Notes: generated from the letters alone by a model not told the origin. Counted from the first letter of the stretch, positions 1-9,210 are shown. The stretch is DNA of 64,000 bases from Bacillus sp. RAR_GA_16 (GCF_020165985.1 NZ_JAIUKZ010000007.1:186001-250000); one strand, 5' to 3'. Made by a program: numbers and translations.

Positions 1-861
1 CATGCCGAAAAAGGAATTGCGGACTTTGAGTGGATCTTTCCTGTAAAAGAGGAAAAAAAGGCACCGTTCATTCTCAACTCTTTCCATTCTGGTCAGCGGT
101 TGAATATGGTGCCAGATTATGCAGTAGCAGAATGTCAAAGTAGCGAAGACCAATTACTTGACGTCAAAAAGGAATTCGAGCTATTTTTAAATGATAAAGA
201 TCTTAAAGGGGAAGCGACGCTGGATAAGCAATTAAAACTGGAGATCCATGGCGTATCGGTTCATGGTTCAGCTCCTCATGAAGGGGTAAATGCTGCATTT
301 CGTTTAGCAGAATTTTTAGGTGGACTGATTCTCGATCAAAGTGGAGACGCTTATATTAACTTCATTACAAAATGGCTAATAGACGATTTTACTGGAGAAC
401 GGTTAGGAATTTCTTACAAAGATCACATCACTGGTGCACTGACCATGAACGCAGGTACCTTTGAGTACAGAGCGAATCAGCAGGGGAAAGTTGGTATGAA
501 TCTTCGCTATCCTGTCACATGTGACTTTGATGTTGTGAAGAACACGTTTGAAAAGGTAACCGCTCCAATGTCAGTGAAAATGGAAATGATCGATCATATG
601 ACCCCACATCATGTGTCACAGGATCATGAATTAATTCAAAAACTTCAACAGGTTTATGAGAAGCAAACTGGCGAACAAGCTAAGCTTCTGTCGATTGGAG
701 GGGGAACGTATGCACGTTCGTTACAAGCTGGAGTGGCATTCGGTGCTCTTTTTGAAGGTAAGCCCCAGTTAGCCCATCAAAAAGATGAGTATGTGGAGAT
801 CGATGATTTGTTGCGAGCAGCAGCGATTTATGCGGAAGCGATTTATGAGCTTGCAAAATAA
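1..861 (+). CDS. pepV: Dipeptidase PepV, M20 family (5' end outside window)
   Basis: This is the C-terminal part (286 residues) of a PepV-type Xaa-His dipeptidase, a cytoplasmic zinc aminopeptidase that hydrolyses dipeptides. The reading frame is open from the first base of the window, so the start lies upstream. The part seen contains the M20 dimerisation/lid region with HGSAPHEGVNA, then GGGTYARS, and near the end a conserved histidine in LAHQKDEY that in PepV ligates catalytic metal. The ending fits the family, so I see no truncation. It converges with cysK across a long perfect palindrome. Family assignment is firm; substrate range is from family knowledge. Confidence 0.9.
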   Translation, partial: HAEKGIADFEWIFPVKEEKKAPFILNSFHSGQRLNMVPDYAVAECQSSEDQLLDVKKEFELFLNDKDLKGEATLDKQLKLEIHGVSVHGSAPHEGVNAAFRLAEFLGGLILDQSGDAYINFITKWLIDDFTGERLGISYKDHITGALTMNAGTFEYRANQQGKVGMNLRYPVTCDFDVVKNTFEKVTAPMSVKMEMIDHMTPHHVSQDHELIQKLQQVYEKQTGEQAKLLSIGGGTYARSLQAGVAFGALFEGKPQLAHQKDEYVEIDDLLRAAAIYAEAIYELAK

Positions 862-864
862 AAG

Positions 865-900
865 AGTGAACGCCATGCCAATATTGGCATGGCGTTCACT
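865..900. terminator. 36-base perfect palindrome between pepV and cysK
   Basis: An 18-bp perfect inverted repeat with no spacer (arms begin AGTGAACGCC and end GGCGTTCACT) lies between the converging pepV and cysK genes. On the minus strand it is followed by a T-rich stretch (CTTTTATTTTG), so it can act as the cysK terminator. On the plus strand the T tract is poor. Confidence 0.65.
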
Positions 901-934
901 AGTTGGGTTCTAGCATGTTATTTATCGAGGCACC

Positions 935-1865
935 TTATAAAGAACTGAATAAATCACTTGATAAATAACGTTCGCCAGAATCACATGTCATTGTAACGAC
1001 AACCTGGTTAGGTGATAGGCGCTCAGCCACTTGCATTGCTGCAAAGACGGCAGCACCTGAAGATGGACCTACAAGCAACCCTTCTTCTCTAGCCAATTTG
1101 CGCGTCACTTCATACGCTTGTTCATCAGTAATTTGAATGATTTCATCATAAACCGATGTGTTGAGAATATCTGGTATGAACCCTGGGCTTGTTCCTACAA
1201 GTTTGTGTTTCCCTGGCTTTCCACCGGATAGAACAGGCGATTCCCTCTGGTTCCACAACGTGTACAGTAAGGTCAGGAAAGTGTTCTTTTAGGACTTCAC
1301 CTGTTCCTGTAACGGTTCCACCTGTTCCTGCAGTTGAAATAAAGGCAGCCGGAGTAACCCCGAGGTGCTTCATGGCATCTACTATTTCAAGCGCTGTTGA
1401 AGTTCGATGGGCATCTGGATTAGCAGCATTTTCAAATTGCATGGGGATAAAGCTATTATCAATGGTTTCAGCAATTTCTTTTGCTTTTTTGATTGCTCCA
1501 GGCATTTTCTCAGAAGATGGTGTAAGCACAACCTTCGCACCGTAGGCTTTTAGTAGCTTAATGCGTTCTTGTGTTGCGTTATCAGGCATGACAATAATAG
1601 CAGGGTAACCTTTTGCAGCAGCATTCATAGCAAGGCCGATGCCGGTATTGCCGGAAGTTGGCTCAATGATTGTCGAATCTGCGTTAAGTAAGCCATCTTC
1701 TTCTGCTTTGGCAATCATATTATACGCCGCGCGGTCTTTCACGCTTCGACTTGGATTAAAGTATTCGAGCTTAGCGTATATCTTGGCGCCATCAGGATTT
1801 GGCACTCGGTTTAATTTGAGTAAAGGTGTATCGCCAATAAGATCGGCCAAATTTTCATAGATCAT
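935..1865 (-). pseudogene. cysK: Cysteine synthase CysK, +1 frameshift at 1239-1243
   Basis: O-acetylserine (thiol)-lyase makes cysteine from O-acetylserine and sulfide using PLP. The first frame runs from the ATG at 1865 and carries the PLP-lysine motif SRSVKDRAAYNM near residue 43, PTSGNTGIG near residue 70 and the phosphate-cup STAGTGGTVTGTG near residue 177. After VVEPEG the frame breaks and continues in another frame with SPVLSGGKPGKHKLVG through to CDSGERYL. Removing one base from GATTC at 1239-1243 (GAATC on the coding strand) joins VVEPEG to SPVLSGG exactly as in the family and gives 309 residues, the usual length. It is either a real null or a sequence error; see findings. Confidence 0.9.
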
Positions 1866-2087
1866 GTAAGCACATCCTTTTCATACAAGTTAAGGTTAAC
1901 TTTCCTAGTTTATTGGTCAGTATAGAAAGTGGTAGCGGGAATCGTTCCCCTTAGTGTTTTCTAATACTGTTCCCCATTATAGCAAAAGATAAATCTTTCG
2001 TAATAAGATCAAGCTTGTGAATGAAAAAAAGATTAGATTTTTCAGATTGTTTGGTAGAATAGAAAAAGGATAGAAGGAGTGGACAAG

Positions 2088-2636
2088 TTGAATACGCATT
2101 ACTTTATTGCCCTCCCCATCCAACAGCATCTTAGAAAGACACTCGAAGAAATTCAAATGAAATCTCGGTTAGCTTTATTTAAGCATATCGTTTATCCTGA
2201 AGATTTTCATATTACGGTGGCTTTTTTAGGTGGAGCGGATGAAAGGCAACTGGCTGTGTTACATGAAGGATTACTGAAGGCGGCAGAATCCATGCAACCT
2301 TTTACATTAGAAGTGGAAGGGCTAAATTATTTTGGTTCCAAAGTTCGACCACGCGTACTTTATGCGGATGTGAAACGATCGGATCAATTGGACAAGCTCC
2401 ATGAAGAAATTGTTCGAATTTGTCAGGTGGCAGGATTTTCACAGAAAGAAAGTGAATATTCCCCACATGTGACACTTGCAAAGAAGTGGCACGACCCTAC
2501 TAAAGAAATAAAGCCTAACTGGCCAACACTTAATTGTGAACGTCAGGTAGTATCGAGTGTGAATTTGTACCAAGTAGCACCCGACGAAACCCCAAGGTAT
2601 AAAGGTGTTGCGACTTATGAGTTCACAACTAAATAA
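2088..2636 (+). CDS. thpR: RNA 2',3'-cyclic phosphodiesterase ThpR (2H family)
   Basis: This 182-residue protein belongs to the 2H phosphoesterase family (formerly 2'-5' RNA ligase, YtlP), which opens 2',3'-cyclic phosphates at RNA ends. Both catalytic His-x-Thr motifs are present: HITVAFLGG near residue 42 and HVTLAKK near residue 125. I place the start at TTG 2088, eight bases after AAGGAG; the in-frame GTG at 2079 overlaps that Shine-Dalgarno and is unlikely. Starting there gives MNTHYFIALP, the normal family N-terminus. It overlaps the next gene by about 20 bases, suggesting co-transcription with the cidA/cidB-like pair. Confidence 0.87.
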   Translation: MNTHYFIALPIQQHLRKTLEEIQMKSRLALFKHIVYPEDFHITVAFLGGADERQLAVLHEGLLKAAESMQPFTLEVEGLNYFGSKVRPRVLYADVKRSDQLDKLHEEIVRICQVAGFSQKESEYSPHVTLAKKWHDPTKEIKPNWPTLNCERQVVSSVNLYQVAPDETPRYKGVATYEFTTK

Positions 2637-2997
2637 ATACATGATCATTGCATTTCAAATTGTTCTTTTGTTTGGTTTTTATCTAGTGGGGGGATTTCTC
2701 CAAACAACATTTGACCTACCTGTGCCAGGAAGTATCGTGGGCATGCTCCTTCTACTCATTGGGCTTTATTTAAAATGGATTCCGGTCCAATGGATTTCTC
2801 AAGGATCATCCGCGTTATTGAATCATTTGCCGTTATTATTCGTGCCAGTCACGGTTGGCATTATGCAACACCTCGACTTCTTTAGTGGGAAAAGTCTCTG
2901 GTTAGTTCCGATAGTCCTCCTCAGTACGTGGATTGTAATGGGGACAACCGGGCTGCTTGGACAGTTTCTTGCTAATCGAAAGGAGTGGGGAAAATGA
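2617..2997 (+). CDS. CidA/LrgA family holin-like membrane protein
   Basis: A 126-residue polytopic membrane protein of the CidA/LrgA family. It has four hydrophobic segments and the family-typical VPGSIVGMLLLLIGL stretch near residue 33. CidA/LrgA proteins pair with CidB/LrgB partners and have been linked to murein hydrolase export, cell lysis and, in newer work, pyruvate uptake. The ATG at 2617 is preceded by AAAGGTG and lies inside the end of thpR. The stop overlaps the start of the next gene by the ATGA arrangement, so the two membrane partners are translationally coupled. Confidence 0.85.
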   Translation: MSSQLNKYMIIAFQIVLLFGFYLVGGFLQTTFDLPVPGSIVGMLLLLIGLYLKWIPVQWISQGSSALLNHLPLLFVPVTVGIMQHLDFFSGKSLWLVPIVLLSTWIVMGTTGLLGQFLANRKEWGK

Positions 2998-3680
2998 TGC
3001 TACTTCAAATGGTATTTTGGCTATTTATTACAATCTTACTTTACGTTGTTTTTCGCCGGCTCTATCAGTTACTTCCCTATCCTTTCATGATCCCTGTCTT
3101 AACGTGTACGGTCGTTCTAGTTATTGTTTTAACATCATTCGATGTTTCGTATGATACGTACTTCAGTGGTGGAAAATGGATCGACGCGTTACTAGGACCT
3201 GCTATCGTTGCATTGGCTTTTCCGCTATACCAGCAAAGAAAATTACTTAATAAGTTTAAGGTTGAGATTCTTGCAACGGTTTTAACAGCAAGCCTTTTAG
3301 GTATCTTGTCTGGATATTGGTTGGCGATTGCCGGTGGATACAATGAAATGATCGTTTCAACCATTATTTCTAAAAACGTGACAACTCCTGTTGCGATGGA
3401 AGTGGCTAGTATGAGCGGAGGAGAACCTGCTTTTGCCGTTATATTTGTGATGATTGCTGGGATTGGTGGCGCGGTAACTGGCCCGTGGTTATTTCAAATC
3501 CTTGGCATATCGAATTTTCTTGGAATTGGAATGGCTTTTGGGGGTGCTTCCCATGCGATTGGTACAGCAAAAGCTCTTGAATATGGTCAGAGAGAAGCGG
3601 CAATTAGCTCAATTGGCTTAAGTTTATGTGCCCTATGTGTATCGATACTCGGCCCAATTATATTAAAGTGGGTTTCTTGA
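2994..3680 (+). CDS. CidB/LrgB family membrane protein
   Basis: A 228-residue LrgB/CidB-type protein with six or more hydrophobic segments. Conserved LrgB features are visible: KNVTTPVAMEVA near residue 125, GGEPAFAVIFVMIAGIGGA, and GGASHAIGTAKALE near residue 182. The start is the ATG at 2994, overlapping the stop of the cidA-like gene and behind AAGGAG. Together the pair would form the two-component CidAB/LrgAB-type system. Which of the two functional names applies cannot be told from sequence; no LysR or LytSR regulator gene is adjacent. Confidence 0.85.
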   Translation: MMLLQMVFWLFITILLYVVFRRLYQLLPYPFMIPVLTCTVVLVIVLTSFDVSYDTYFSGGKWIDALLGPAIVALAFPLYQQRKLLNKFKVEILATVLTASLLGILSGYWLAIAGGYNEMIVSTIISKNVTTPVAMEVASMSGGEPAFAVIFVMIAGIGGAVTGPWLFQILGISNFLGIGMAFGGASHAIGTAKALEYGQREAAISSIGLSLCALCVSILGPIILKWVS

Positions 3681-3773
3681 ATTATTTTATAAAACAAAGG
3701 TCAAAAAGCAATTTTAAAAATAAGATAGGTAAAGAAAAAGGTTGTAAGCATCTCAGCAAAGGATGGGATTCAG

Positions 3774-5915
3774 ATGATACGAGATTATTCTGCATATAAC
3801 AAAGTGAGCCAGGCTTTTACAGCATATTGGGATGATTTTCATACCATTACGATAATGGCTAATATCTCGTTAGATGTAAAGGATGCGTACACCCTTACAG
3901 ATGGCCATTTAGACATCCCAATTGAAGTGAAAGAAAACTCAAAAATGGGTAAAAAGAGACTGATTTCCTTACACGTCGATCATGAGTATGTTCCAGGTAA
4001 TAATTACTACCTTATTCACTCTACTGGTGAGACCAGTCTTGTTTATACAGGTAAAGTTGTTAGAACTGATTTGTTTGATGAACGGTATTATTACGATGGG
4101 GAATTAGGCGCTCAATTAACTGATCGGGGCACGATCTTTCGAGTATGGGCCCCTACGGCAACAGAGGTTATTGTGAATATCTATAATGATTCTTTTCAAA
4201 AAATAAAGGAATTACCCATGTTAAAGAAAGCGTGCGGCGTGTATGAAGGCTCATCAACTGAAGTAGCAGAAGGGGCTCTTTATACCTACAGTGTGAATGT
4301 AAATGGAGAATGTCGAGAAACCATTGATCCTTATGCGAAAGCGGCTACTTCAAACTGCAAGTTTGGCATGGTAATCAATCCGATTCATACAAATCCAGAG
4401 AATTGGAACCCTTACAGTAAACCTTCTTTTGCAAAACCTTCAGATGCAATTATATATGAATTACATGTGAGAGACTTTAGTGCACAAGCAAAAAGTGGAC
4501 TGAAAAATAGAGGGAAGTATAAGGCGTTTACAGAAGAACCGGCTGATAAAGATGGGATTCCAGCAGGTATTAACTATATCAAATGGCTTGGGGTTACGCA
4601 TCTCGAACTTCTTCCTATTCAGGATTTTGGGAGTGTAGATGAGACGAAAGTCCCGCCATCTTATAATTGGGGATATGATCCGATTCATTATTTTGTGCCA
4701 GAAGGTAGCTATTCACTAAATTCTCATGAACCATATACCCGTATTCGTGAAGTGAAAGAAATGATTCAGAACCTTCATGAAAAAGGATTAAGGGTTATTA
4801 TGGATGTCGTTTTTAATCACGTCTATCAGCTCCATGCTTCTCCTTTAGAAAAAATCGTTCCTGGCTATTATTTTCGATTTGATCATGGTGGAAAACCTTC
4901 GAATGGCACGGGGGTAGGAAACGACACAGCTTCAGAAAGAAAAATGATGAGGAAACTAATTGTTGATTCGGTAGTTTATTGGGCGAAGGAATACGGAATT
5001 GACGGTTTCCGATTTGACTTAATGGGCATTCATGATAAAGAAACAATGAATGAAGTCCGCTATGCGCTCGATTGTATCGATCCAACAATCCTTGTTTTTG
5101 GTGAAGGGTGGCATATGAACACGATTTTACCTGACCATCGAAAAGCAATGAGCGCTAATGCTCGTGAAACCCCTAGGATAGGGTATTTTAACGATCATTT
5201 TCGTGATTCTGTTAAAGGTAAGTTATTTGATACACGCTCGACTGGATTCGCTAATGGAAACTTTTCAGTTAAAGAAGAGGTAAAGAAGTGTATAATGGGG
5301 AGTGTTGAGGATAAATTCATTACGGCATCTCAGTCCATTAATTATGTCGAATGTCACGATAACCATACGCTTTGGGATCGCTTAAACCGGAGTCACCCAG
5401 GAGTGAGTGAGGAAATCAAGCAGCGTATGCATCGTCTAGCGACAGCCATCACCATTCTTTCACAGGGGATTCCTTTCATTCATGCGGGACAGGAATTTTT
5501 CCGCACAAAGAATGGAGTAGAAGATAGCTATAAATCACCAGATAAAATAAATCGCTTTGATTGGCAGAGAATGAGAGCTGTTCAAGGAAACGTCAAGTAT
5601 ATTCGAGGCTTAATTTCAATTAGAAACCACTTTGATGCATTTCGAATGGCTGAACGACACGAGATGAATCGGATTTCTTTTATTGATTCACCAGGTCCAA
5701 TTTTGGCCTATCGCATCCATCAAGAACATTCTTCAGAATCCATTATAGTTGTTCATAACGGTGGATTCCATGACGATATTATTGATATCGGAGATGGAGA
5801 GAAATGGATTCTTGCAGATGGAGAAGAAGCAAGTGTAGAGCCGATCAGAAAAACAGAGGAAAAAGTGCTCTCCGTTGCGCCATTTAACACAATTATTTTA
5901 ATAACAAATGATTAA
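3774..5915 (+). CDS. amyX: Type I pullulanase AmyX
   Basis: Cytoplasmic glycoside hydrolase family 13 debranching enzyme that cuts alpha-1,6 bonds in branched maltodextrin or glycogen-type polymers. The 713-residue protein has an N-terminal beta-sandwich region (about 1-220, including a CBM48-like segment around GTIFRVWAPTA). The catalytic barrel follows, with the pullulanase signature YNWGYDP near residue 297, DVVFNH near 344, the nucleophile region GFRFDLMG near 410, the acid/base GEGW near 443 and HDNHTLWDRL near 529. There is no signal peptide, matching the intracellular type I enzymes. The ATG at 3774 follows AAAGGATGG. B. subtilis amyX is likewise near ytmP-trmB. Confidence 0.95.
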   Translation: MIRDYSAYNKVSQAFTAYWDDFHTITIMANISLDVKDAYTLTDGHLDIPIEVKENSKMGKKRLISLHVDHEYVPGNNYYLIHSTGETSLVYTGKVVRTDLFDERYYYDGELGAQLTDRGTIFRVWAPTATEVIVNIYNDSFQKIKELPMLKKACGVYEGSSTEVAEGALYTYSVNVNGECRETIDPYAKAATSNCKFGMVINPIHTNPENWNPYSKPSFAKPSDAIIYELHVRDFSAQAKSGLKNRGKYKAFTEEPADKDGIPAGINYIKWLGVTHLELLPIQDFGSVDETKVPPSYNWGYDPIHYFVPEGSYSLNSHEPYTRIREVKEMIQNLHEKGLRVIMDVVFNHVYQLHASPLEKIVPGYYFRFDHGGKPSNGTGVGNDTASERKMMRKLIVDSVVYWAKEYGIDGFRFDLMGIHDKETMNEVRYALDCIDPTILVFGEGWHMNTILPDHRKAMSANARETPRIGYFNDHFRDSVKGKLFDTRSTGFANGNFSVKEEVKKCIMGSVEDKFITASQSINYVECHDNHTLWDRLNRSHPGVSEEIKQRMHRLATAITILSQGIPFIHAGQEFFRTKNGVEDSYKSPDKINRFDWQRMRAVQGNVKYIRGLISIRNHFDAFRMAERHEMNRISFIDSPGPILAYRIHQEHSSESIIVVHNGGFHDDIIDIGDGEKWILADGEEASVEPIRKTEEKVLSVAPFNTIILITND

Positions 5916-5955
5916 CACATGAAGATTTCGTCAACGTGTGTTATAATTTTTTATT
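5913..5955 (+). terminator. Terminator after amyX
   Basis: Stem TAACACA (5913-5919) pairs with TGTGTTA (5937-5943) just after the amyX stop and is followed by a T-rich run at 5946-5955. Confidence 0.6.
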
Positions 5956-5963
5956 CGTAGACG

Positions 5964-6000
5964 GTTTTTAGCTAAGTCCGGAGAACATACCGCTAAAAAC
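5964..6000 (+). promoter_or_regulatory. Inverted repeat upstream of ytmP
   Basis: GTTTTTAGC at 5964-5972 and GCTAAAAAC at 5992-6000 form a 9-bp perfect stem about 40 bases before the ytmP start. No T run follows, so it is not a normal terminator. It may be a leader hairpin or operator. I recognise no named RNA family in it. Confidence 0.35.
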
Positions 6001-6039
6001 GCAAAACTTCCAGAATCTACAAACTAACGGAAATCGAAG

Positions 6040-6849
6040 GTGAATTTGTTGGATAACATTTTAGGCGAAGGCTGGCAGGTGACGCCTGCTGGCGGAGCGA
6101 CAGGCGAAGCATACTTAGCTCAATATGGAGACGAGAAATTATTCCTAAAACGGAACTCCTCGCCTTTTCTGGCTGTTTTGTCGGCGGAAGGAATTGTACC
6201 GAAACTTCTCTGGACCAAACGACTTGAGAATGGAGACGTTATTACAGCCCAAAAGTGGTTGCCGGGGAGGGAACTGAAGTCCCATGAAATGAAGCAGCCT
6301 CGAGTGGCGCAAATGCTTTATAAGATTCATCGTTCTTCAGAGCTTCGAAGGATGCTTAATCGTCTCGGGAAAAAACCCTTGTCACCAGACATTATTTATC
6401 AAGATCTACTACAGAAGTTTGAAAATCACCATCGCAGAGATGTTGAAGTCATTCGAGCGCTTTCTTATCTCGCTGCCAATAAGAATGATCTTGAGAACGT
6501 GGAGAAGGTTGTTTGTCATTGTGATGTTAATCATAATAATTGGATGTTTAGTGAGGAAGGAAATCTTTATCTGATTGATTGGGATGGAGCGGTTGTAGCT
6601 GATCCCGCATTAGATATCGGGATGCTCTTATATTGGTATCTTCCTAAAGAAGAGTGGGGAGAGTGGCTTACTCATTATGGATTGGAGAATACAGAAAGCC
6701 TGCGCCACCGCATGTATTGGTATGTGGTAGCACAGACGTTGTTGTCTATCTATTGGTATGATCTAAAAGGGTTATATGGTGAAGTTGAATTTTGGAAAAA
6801 AGACTTAGAAAACTTAAATCACTATCGACTTATTGATACCGATCAATAG
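6040..6849 (+). CDS. ytmP: Aminoglycoside/choline kinase-like protein YtmP
   Basis: A 269-residue protein of the aminoglycoside phosphotransferase/choline kinase fold, closely like Bacillus YtmP. The nucleotide-binding N lobe has GGATGEAYLAQY and KLFLKRNSSPFLAVL. The catalytic loop is VVCHCDVNHNNWM near residue 165, and the metal-binding motif is LIDWDGAVVADPALDIG near 187. The natural substrate is unknown to me. The start is uncertain: GTG 6040 aligns with the family N-terminus, but the AAGGTGA Shine-Dalgarno is better placed for TTG 6049. It sits directly upstream of trmB, as in B. subtilis, and its 3' end overlaps the converging ytzH-like gene. Confidence 0.88.
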   Translation: MNLLDNILGEGWQVTPAGGATGEAYLAQYGDEKLFLKRNSSPFLAVLSAEGIVPKLLWTKRLENGDVITAQKWLPGRELKSHEMKQPRVAQMLYKIHRSSELRRMLNRLGKKPLSPDIIYQDLLQKFENHHRRDVEVIRALSYLAANKNDLENVEKVVCHCDVNHNNWMFSEEGNLYLIDWDGAVVADPALDIGMLLYWYLPKEEWGEWLTHYGLENTESLRHRMYWYVVAQTLLSIYWYDLKGLYGEVEFWKKDLENLNHYRLIDTDQ

Positions 6850-7108
6850 TTTCAACCCACTGGCTGAGATGAGGCTGGTGGGTTTCAATATGGCTTAATA
6901 AATTCGATTCGGTTGCTCCAGCGGCGCTATACTGTTGAATTTCGCTAAGCACCTGTTTTATTTCTGGGGCAACACCGTCGTTTCGTTGTAATGCATTTGC
7001 CAATCGTTGAACTTGCTCACATTCTGAAGATGTTCCCGTGCAATCAATCTGATGGTTTTTAAGAATGTCGGCCAGTATGAAAAGCTGTTCTCGATGTGAG
7101 AGTGGCAT
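6830..7108 (-). CDS. ytzH: YtzH-like protein
   Basis: A 92-residue soluble, probably helical protein resembling Bacillus YtzH, whose function is unknown. The start MPLSHREQLF is the ATG at 7108, seven bases after AAGGAGG. Recognisable features are the central CTGTSSECEQVQRL segment near residue 27 and the C-terminal HLSQWVETIDRYQ. The gene converges on ytmP and shares 20 bases with its end, so the two stop regions overlap in opposite orientation. Confidence 0.75.
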   Translation of the reverse strand: MPLSHREQLFILADILKNHQIDCTGTSSECEQVQRLANALQRNDGVAPEIKQVLSEIQQYSAAGATESNLLSHIETHQPHLSQWVETIDRYQ

Positions 7109-7182
7109 AAATGTTCCTCCTTCCATGTACTATTAACTAGCGTGTACATGTGACGAGGAATTATGCCGTGTGACTTACAAAA

Positions 7183-7204
7183 AAACACGGATTTCTCCGT
7201 GTTT
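7183..7204 (-). terminator. Terminator of the 31-residue ORF, minus strand
   Basis: AAACACGGA (7183-7191) pairs with TCCGTGTTT (7196-7204) around a four-base loop. On the minus strand it is followed by an unbroken T run, a textbook intrinsic terminator 14 bases after the small ORF stop. Confidence 0.8.
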
Positions 7205-7217
7205 ATCATCTATACCT

Positions 7218-7313
7218 TTATTCGGTATCGCCTTTTGCACCCCAACCGAAAAGCGCAACGATGGAAACGATAATCACAATCCAAGGTGCCCACATCATTA
7301 AAAAGTGTTCCAC
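7218..7313 (-). CDS. 31-residue single-pass membrane microprotein
   Basis: A very small ORF with start GTG at 7313, seven bases after a perfect AAGGAGG, and stop at 7218. The product begins MEHFLMMWAPW, has one hydrophobic segment of about 17 residues (WIVIIVSIVALFGWG), and ends in a short charged tail KGDTE. It has its own terminator just downstream, so it looks like an independent gene rather than chance. I do not recognise the family. It is too short for ordinary ORF thresholds and may be missing from routine annotation. Confidence 0.65.
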   Translation of the reverse strand: MEHFLMMWAPWIVIIVSIVALFGWGAKGDTE

Positions 7314-7486
7314 TTCTTAACCTCCTTTTTCTTAATCTTACCTGATCAAGTATGGTTTTCCCTACGTTCTTTTTAACAATCTGATTACTTTTTTCGTACC
7401 CTTTCCTTCACCTTTCTATTCTTTAAAATTCATGGTAAAATGTCGTTTGTGTGAATACGGTGAAAAGACTATAAGGAAGTGAAAGT

Positions 7487-8128
7487 ATGCGTCAACGTAA
7501 TAAGCCATGGGCAGCAGATCTATTTCAAGAAAACCCACAATATGTACCCGCTAATCCCAAGGAGAAAAAAGGGAATTGGAAAGAGGTATTTCAAAATAAT
7601 AATCCGATTCATTTAGAAGTAGGAACAGGAAAAGGTCAGTTTATTATCGGCATGGCAAAGCAGAATCCGAATGTAAATTATATCGGTTTAGAATTATCAT
7701 CAAGCGTCATGGTGTCCGCCTTAGAAAAGCTAATGAGCGAGGGTGTACCCAATGTTCGCTTATTAAATGAAAATGCAATGGACCTCCAATCGCTATTTGA
7801 AGAAAATGAAATTAGTCGAATTTACTTGAATTTTTCAGATCCATGGCCGAAAAATCGTCATGAAAAGAGAAGATTAACGTATAAAACCTTTCTTGATTTG
7901 TACCGAGTCGTCATGAGTCCAGAAGGAGAAGTCCACTTTAAGACGGATAACCAGGGGTTATTTGAATATTCTCTTCACAGTTTCTCGGCATATGGTATGA
8001 CGTTAAATCAGGTCAGTTTAGATTTGCATGCAAGTGATATGGAAGACAATGTTATGACAGAGTACGAAGAGAAATTTTCATCAAAAGGAAGCCGAATTTA
8101 TCGGTGTGAAGCCAAATTCCGATCATGA
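7487..8128 (+). CDS. trmB: tRNA (guanine-N7-)-methyltransferase TrmB
   Basis: TrmB methylates G46 in the variable loop of tRNA, using SAM. The 213-residue protein has the SAM-binding motif EVGTGKGQF near residue 44, GLELSSSVM, and the family signature [17 protein letters not shown] near residue 115. The C-terminal [11 protein letters not shown] is also typical. The start ATG 7487 follows AAGGAAG. Length and N-terminus MRQRNKPWA match Bacillus YtmQ/TrmB. Confidence 0.96.
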   Translation: MRQRNKPWAADLFQENPQYVPANPKEKKGNWKEVFQNNNPIHLEVGTGKGQFIIGMAKQNPNVNYIGLELSSSVMVSALEKLMSEGVPNVRLLNENAMDLQSLFEENEISRIYLNFSDPWPKNRHEKRRLTYKTFLDLYRVVMSPEGEVHFKTDNQGLFEYSLHSFSAYGMTLNQVSLDLHASDMEDNVMTEYEEKFSSKGSRIYRCEAKFRS

Positions 8129-8152
8129 GTCGTTTCGTGCGACTCTTTTTTT
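8127..8152 (+). terminator. Terminator after trmB
   Basis: GAGTCG (8127-8132) and CGACTC (8140-8145) form a stem that overlaps the trmB stop codon, followed by seven T. Confidence 0.85.
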
Positions 8153-8217
8153 AATTGTTATTGAAAGCGATTTCTTTTAGTGAGAAAATAAATATAATTG
8201 TAGAAAGGGGTTTTGTC

Positions 8218-9061
8218 ATGGAACAGTTACAAGTAGGGACACTATCAATAACCTGGCTTAGAGGTGGCGTTACTCATATGGACGGTGGGGCAATGTTTGG
8301 GGTTGTGCCAAAGCCACTCTGGAGCAAAAAATACCCTGTCAATGAAAAAAACCAGATTGAGCTTCGAACAGATTCCCCTGCTGCTTCAATGGCAAGGGAA
8401 AACAATCTTGATTGAGTCAGGGATTGGGAAGGGGAAGTTGACCGAGAAGCAGAGAAGGAATTATGGCGTTGAGGAAGAGTCTGATATTCACGCATCTCTT
8501 GAAGAGCTATCGTTGACAGTGGAAGACATCGACATGGTTCTTATGACTCATCTGCATTTTGATCATGCCAGTGGTTTAACTGAACCGGATGGAAATGGTT
8601 ATAAATCGACTTTTCCAAATGCCGTCATTTATGCCTCAGAAGTAGAATGGAACGAAATGAGAGAACCTAACATTCGTTCGAAAAATACATATTGGAAAGA
8701 AAACTGGGAAGTGATTCAACATCAAGTACAAACATTTAAAGAAAGGTATGAAGTGCTTCCTGGTTTGCATTTGCATCATACGGGTGGCCATAGTGACGGT
8801 CATGCAATTATCACGATGAAAGAAGGGAACGAATCTCTCATCCACATGGCAGACCTTATGCCAACTCATGCTCATAAAAACCCTCTCTGGGTACTTGCTT
8901 ACGATGATTATCCAATGACATCCATCTATGCGAAAGAAAAGTGGATTTCTGATGCTGTCTCTCAAAACGCCTGGTTTATTTTTTATCATGATGCTCGTTA
9001 CCGTGGGCTTAAATGGAATGAGTCTTTTGAAATAACGAATGAAGTAAAACGCAATAGCTGA
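8218..9061 (+). pseudogene. ytnP: YtnP quorum-quenching lactonase-like MBL hydrolase, +1 frameshift at 8371-8375
   Basis: A metallo-beta-lactamase-fold hydrolase of the YtnP/N-acyl homoserine lactonase group. The first frame, from ATG 8218 behind AAAGGGG, reads [17 protein letters not shown] through NQIELRTD and then diverges. The second frame carries the metal site HLHFDHASG near residue 112, HHTGGHSDGH near residue 187 and the C-terminal IFYHDARYRGL. Removing one T from GATTC at 8371-8375 joins ELRTD to [14 protein letters not shown] as in B. subtilis YtnP and gives 280 residues, close to the B. subtilis length. Either the lactonase is inactive in this strain or the base is a sequence error. 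Confidence 0.88.
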
Positions 9062-9068
9062 TGTTAAG

Positions 9069-9097
9069 GAAGACTGCCGAGCAGTCTTCTTTTTTTA
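9069..9097 (+). terminator. Terminator after ytnP
   Basis: GAAGACTGC (9069-9077) and GCAGTCTTC (9081-9089) form a 9-bp stem with a three-base loop, followed by a run of T. Confidence 0.88.
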
Positions 9098-9150
9098 TTG
9101 AGCGTAACTGAATTGGGAAGGGGGGTTGGCTATTGTGGTGTAACGTTATC

Positions 9151-9210
9151 TGAGTGTTTTTGAATGGTTTTGAGTGTTTTTGAATAAATTTGAACGAAAA
9201 TGATTGACTT
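9151..9210 (+). promoter_or_regulatory. 10-bp-periodic TGA repeat array, probable FruR operator
   Basis: Six consecutive 10-base units each begin with TGA. Units one and three are identical (TGAGTGTTTT), and units two and four share TGAAT. Positions 9151-9170 and 9171-9190 are a near-perfect 20-bp direct repeat. The array ends at the -35 box of the fru promoter. DeoR-family regulators such as FruR bind helically phased direct repeats, so I infer that this is the fruR operator. Confidence 0.55.
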
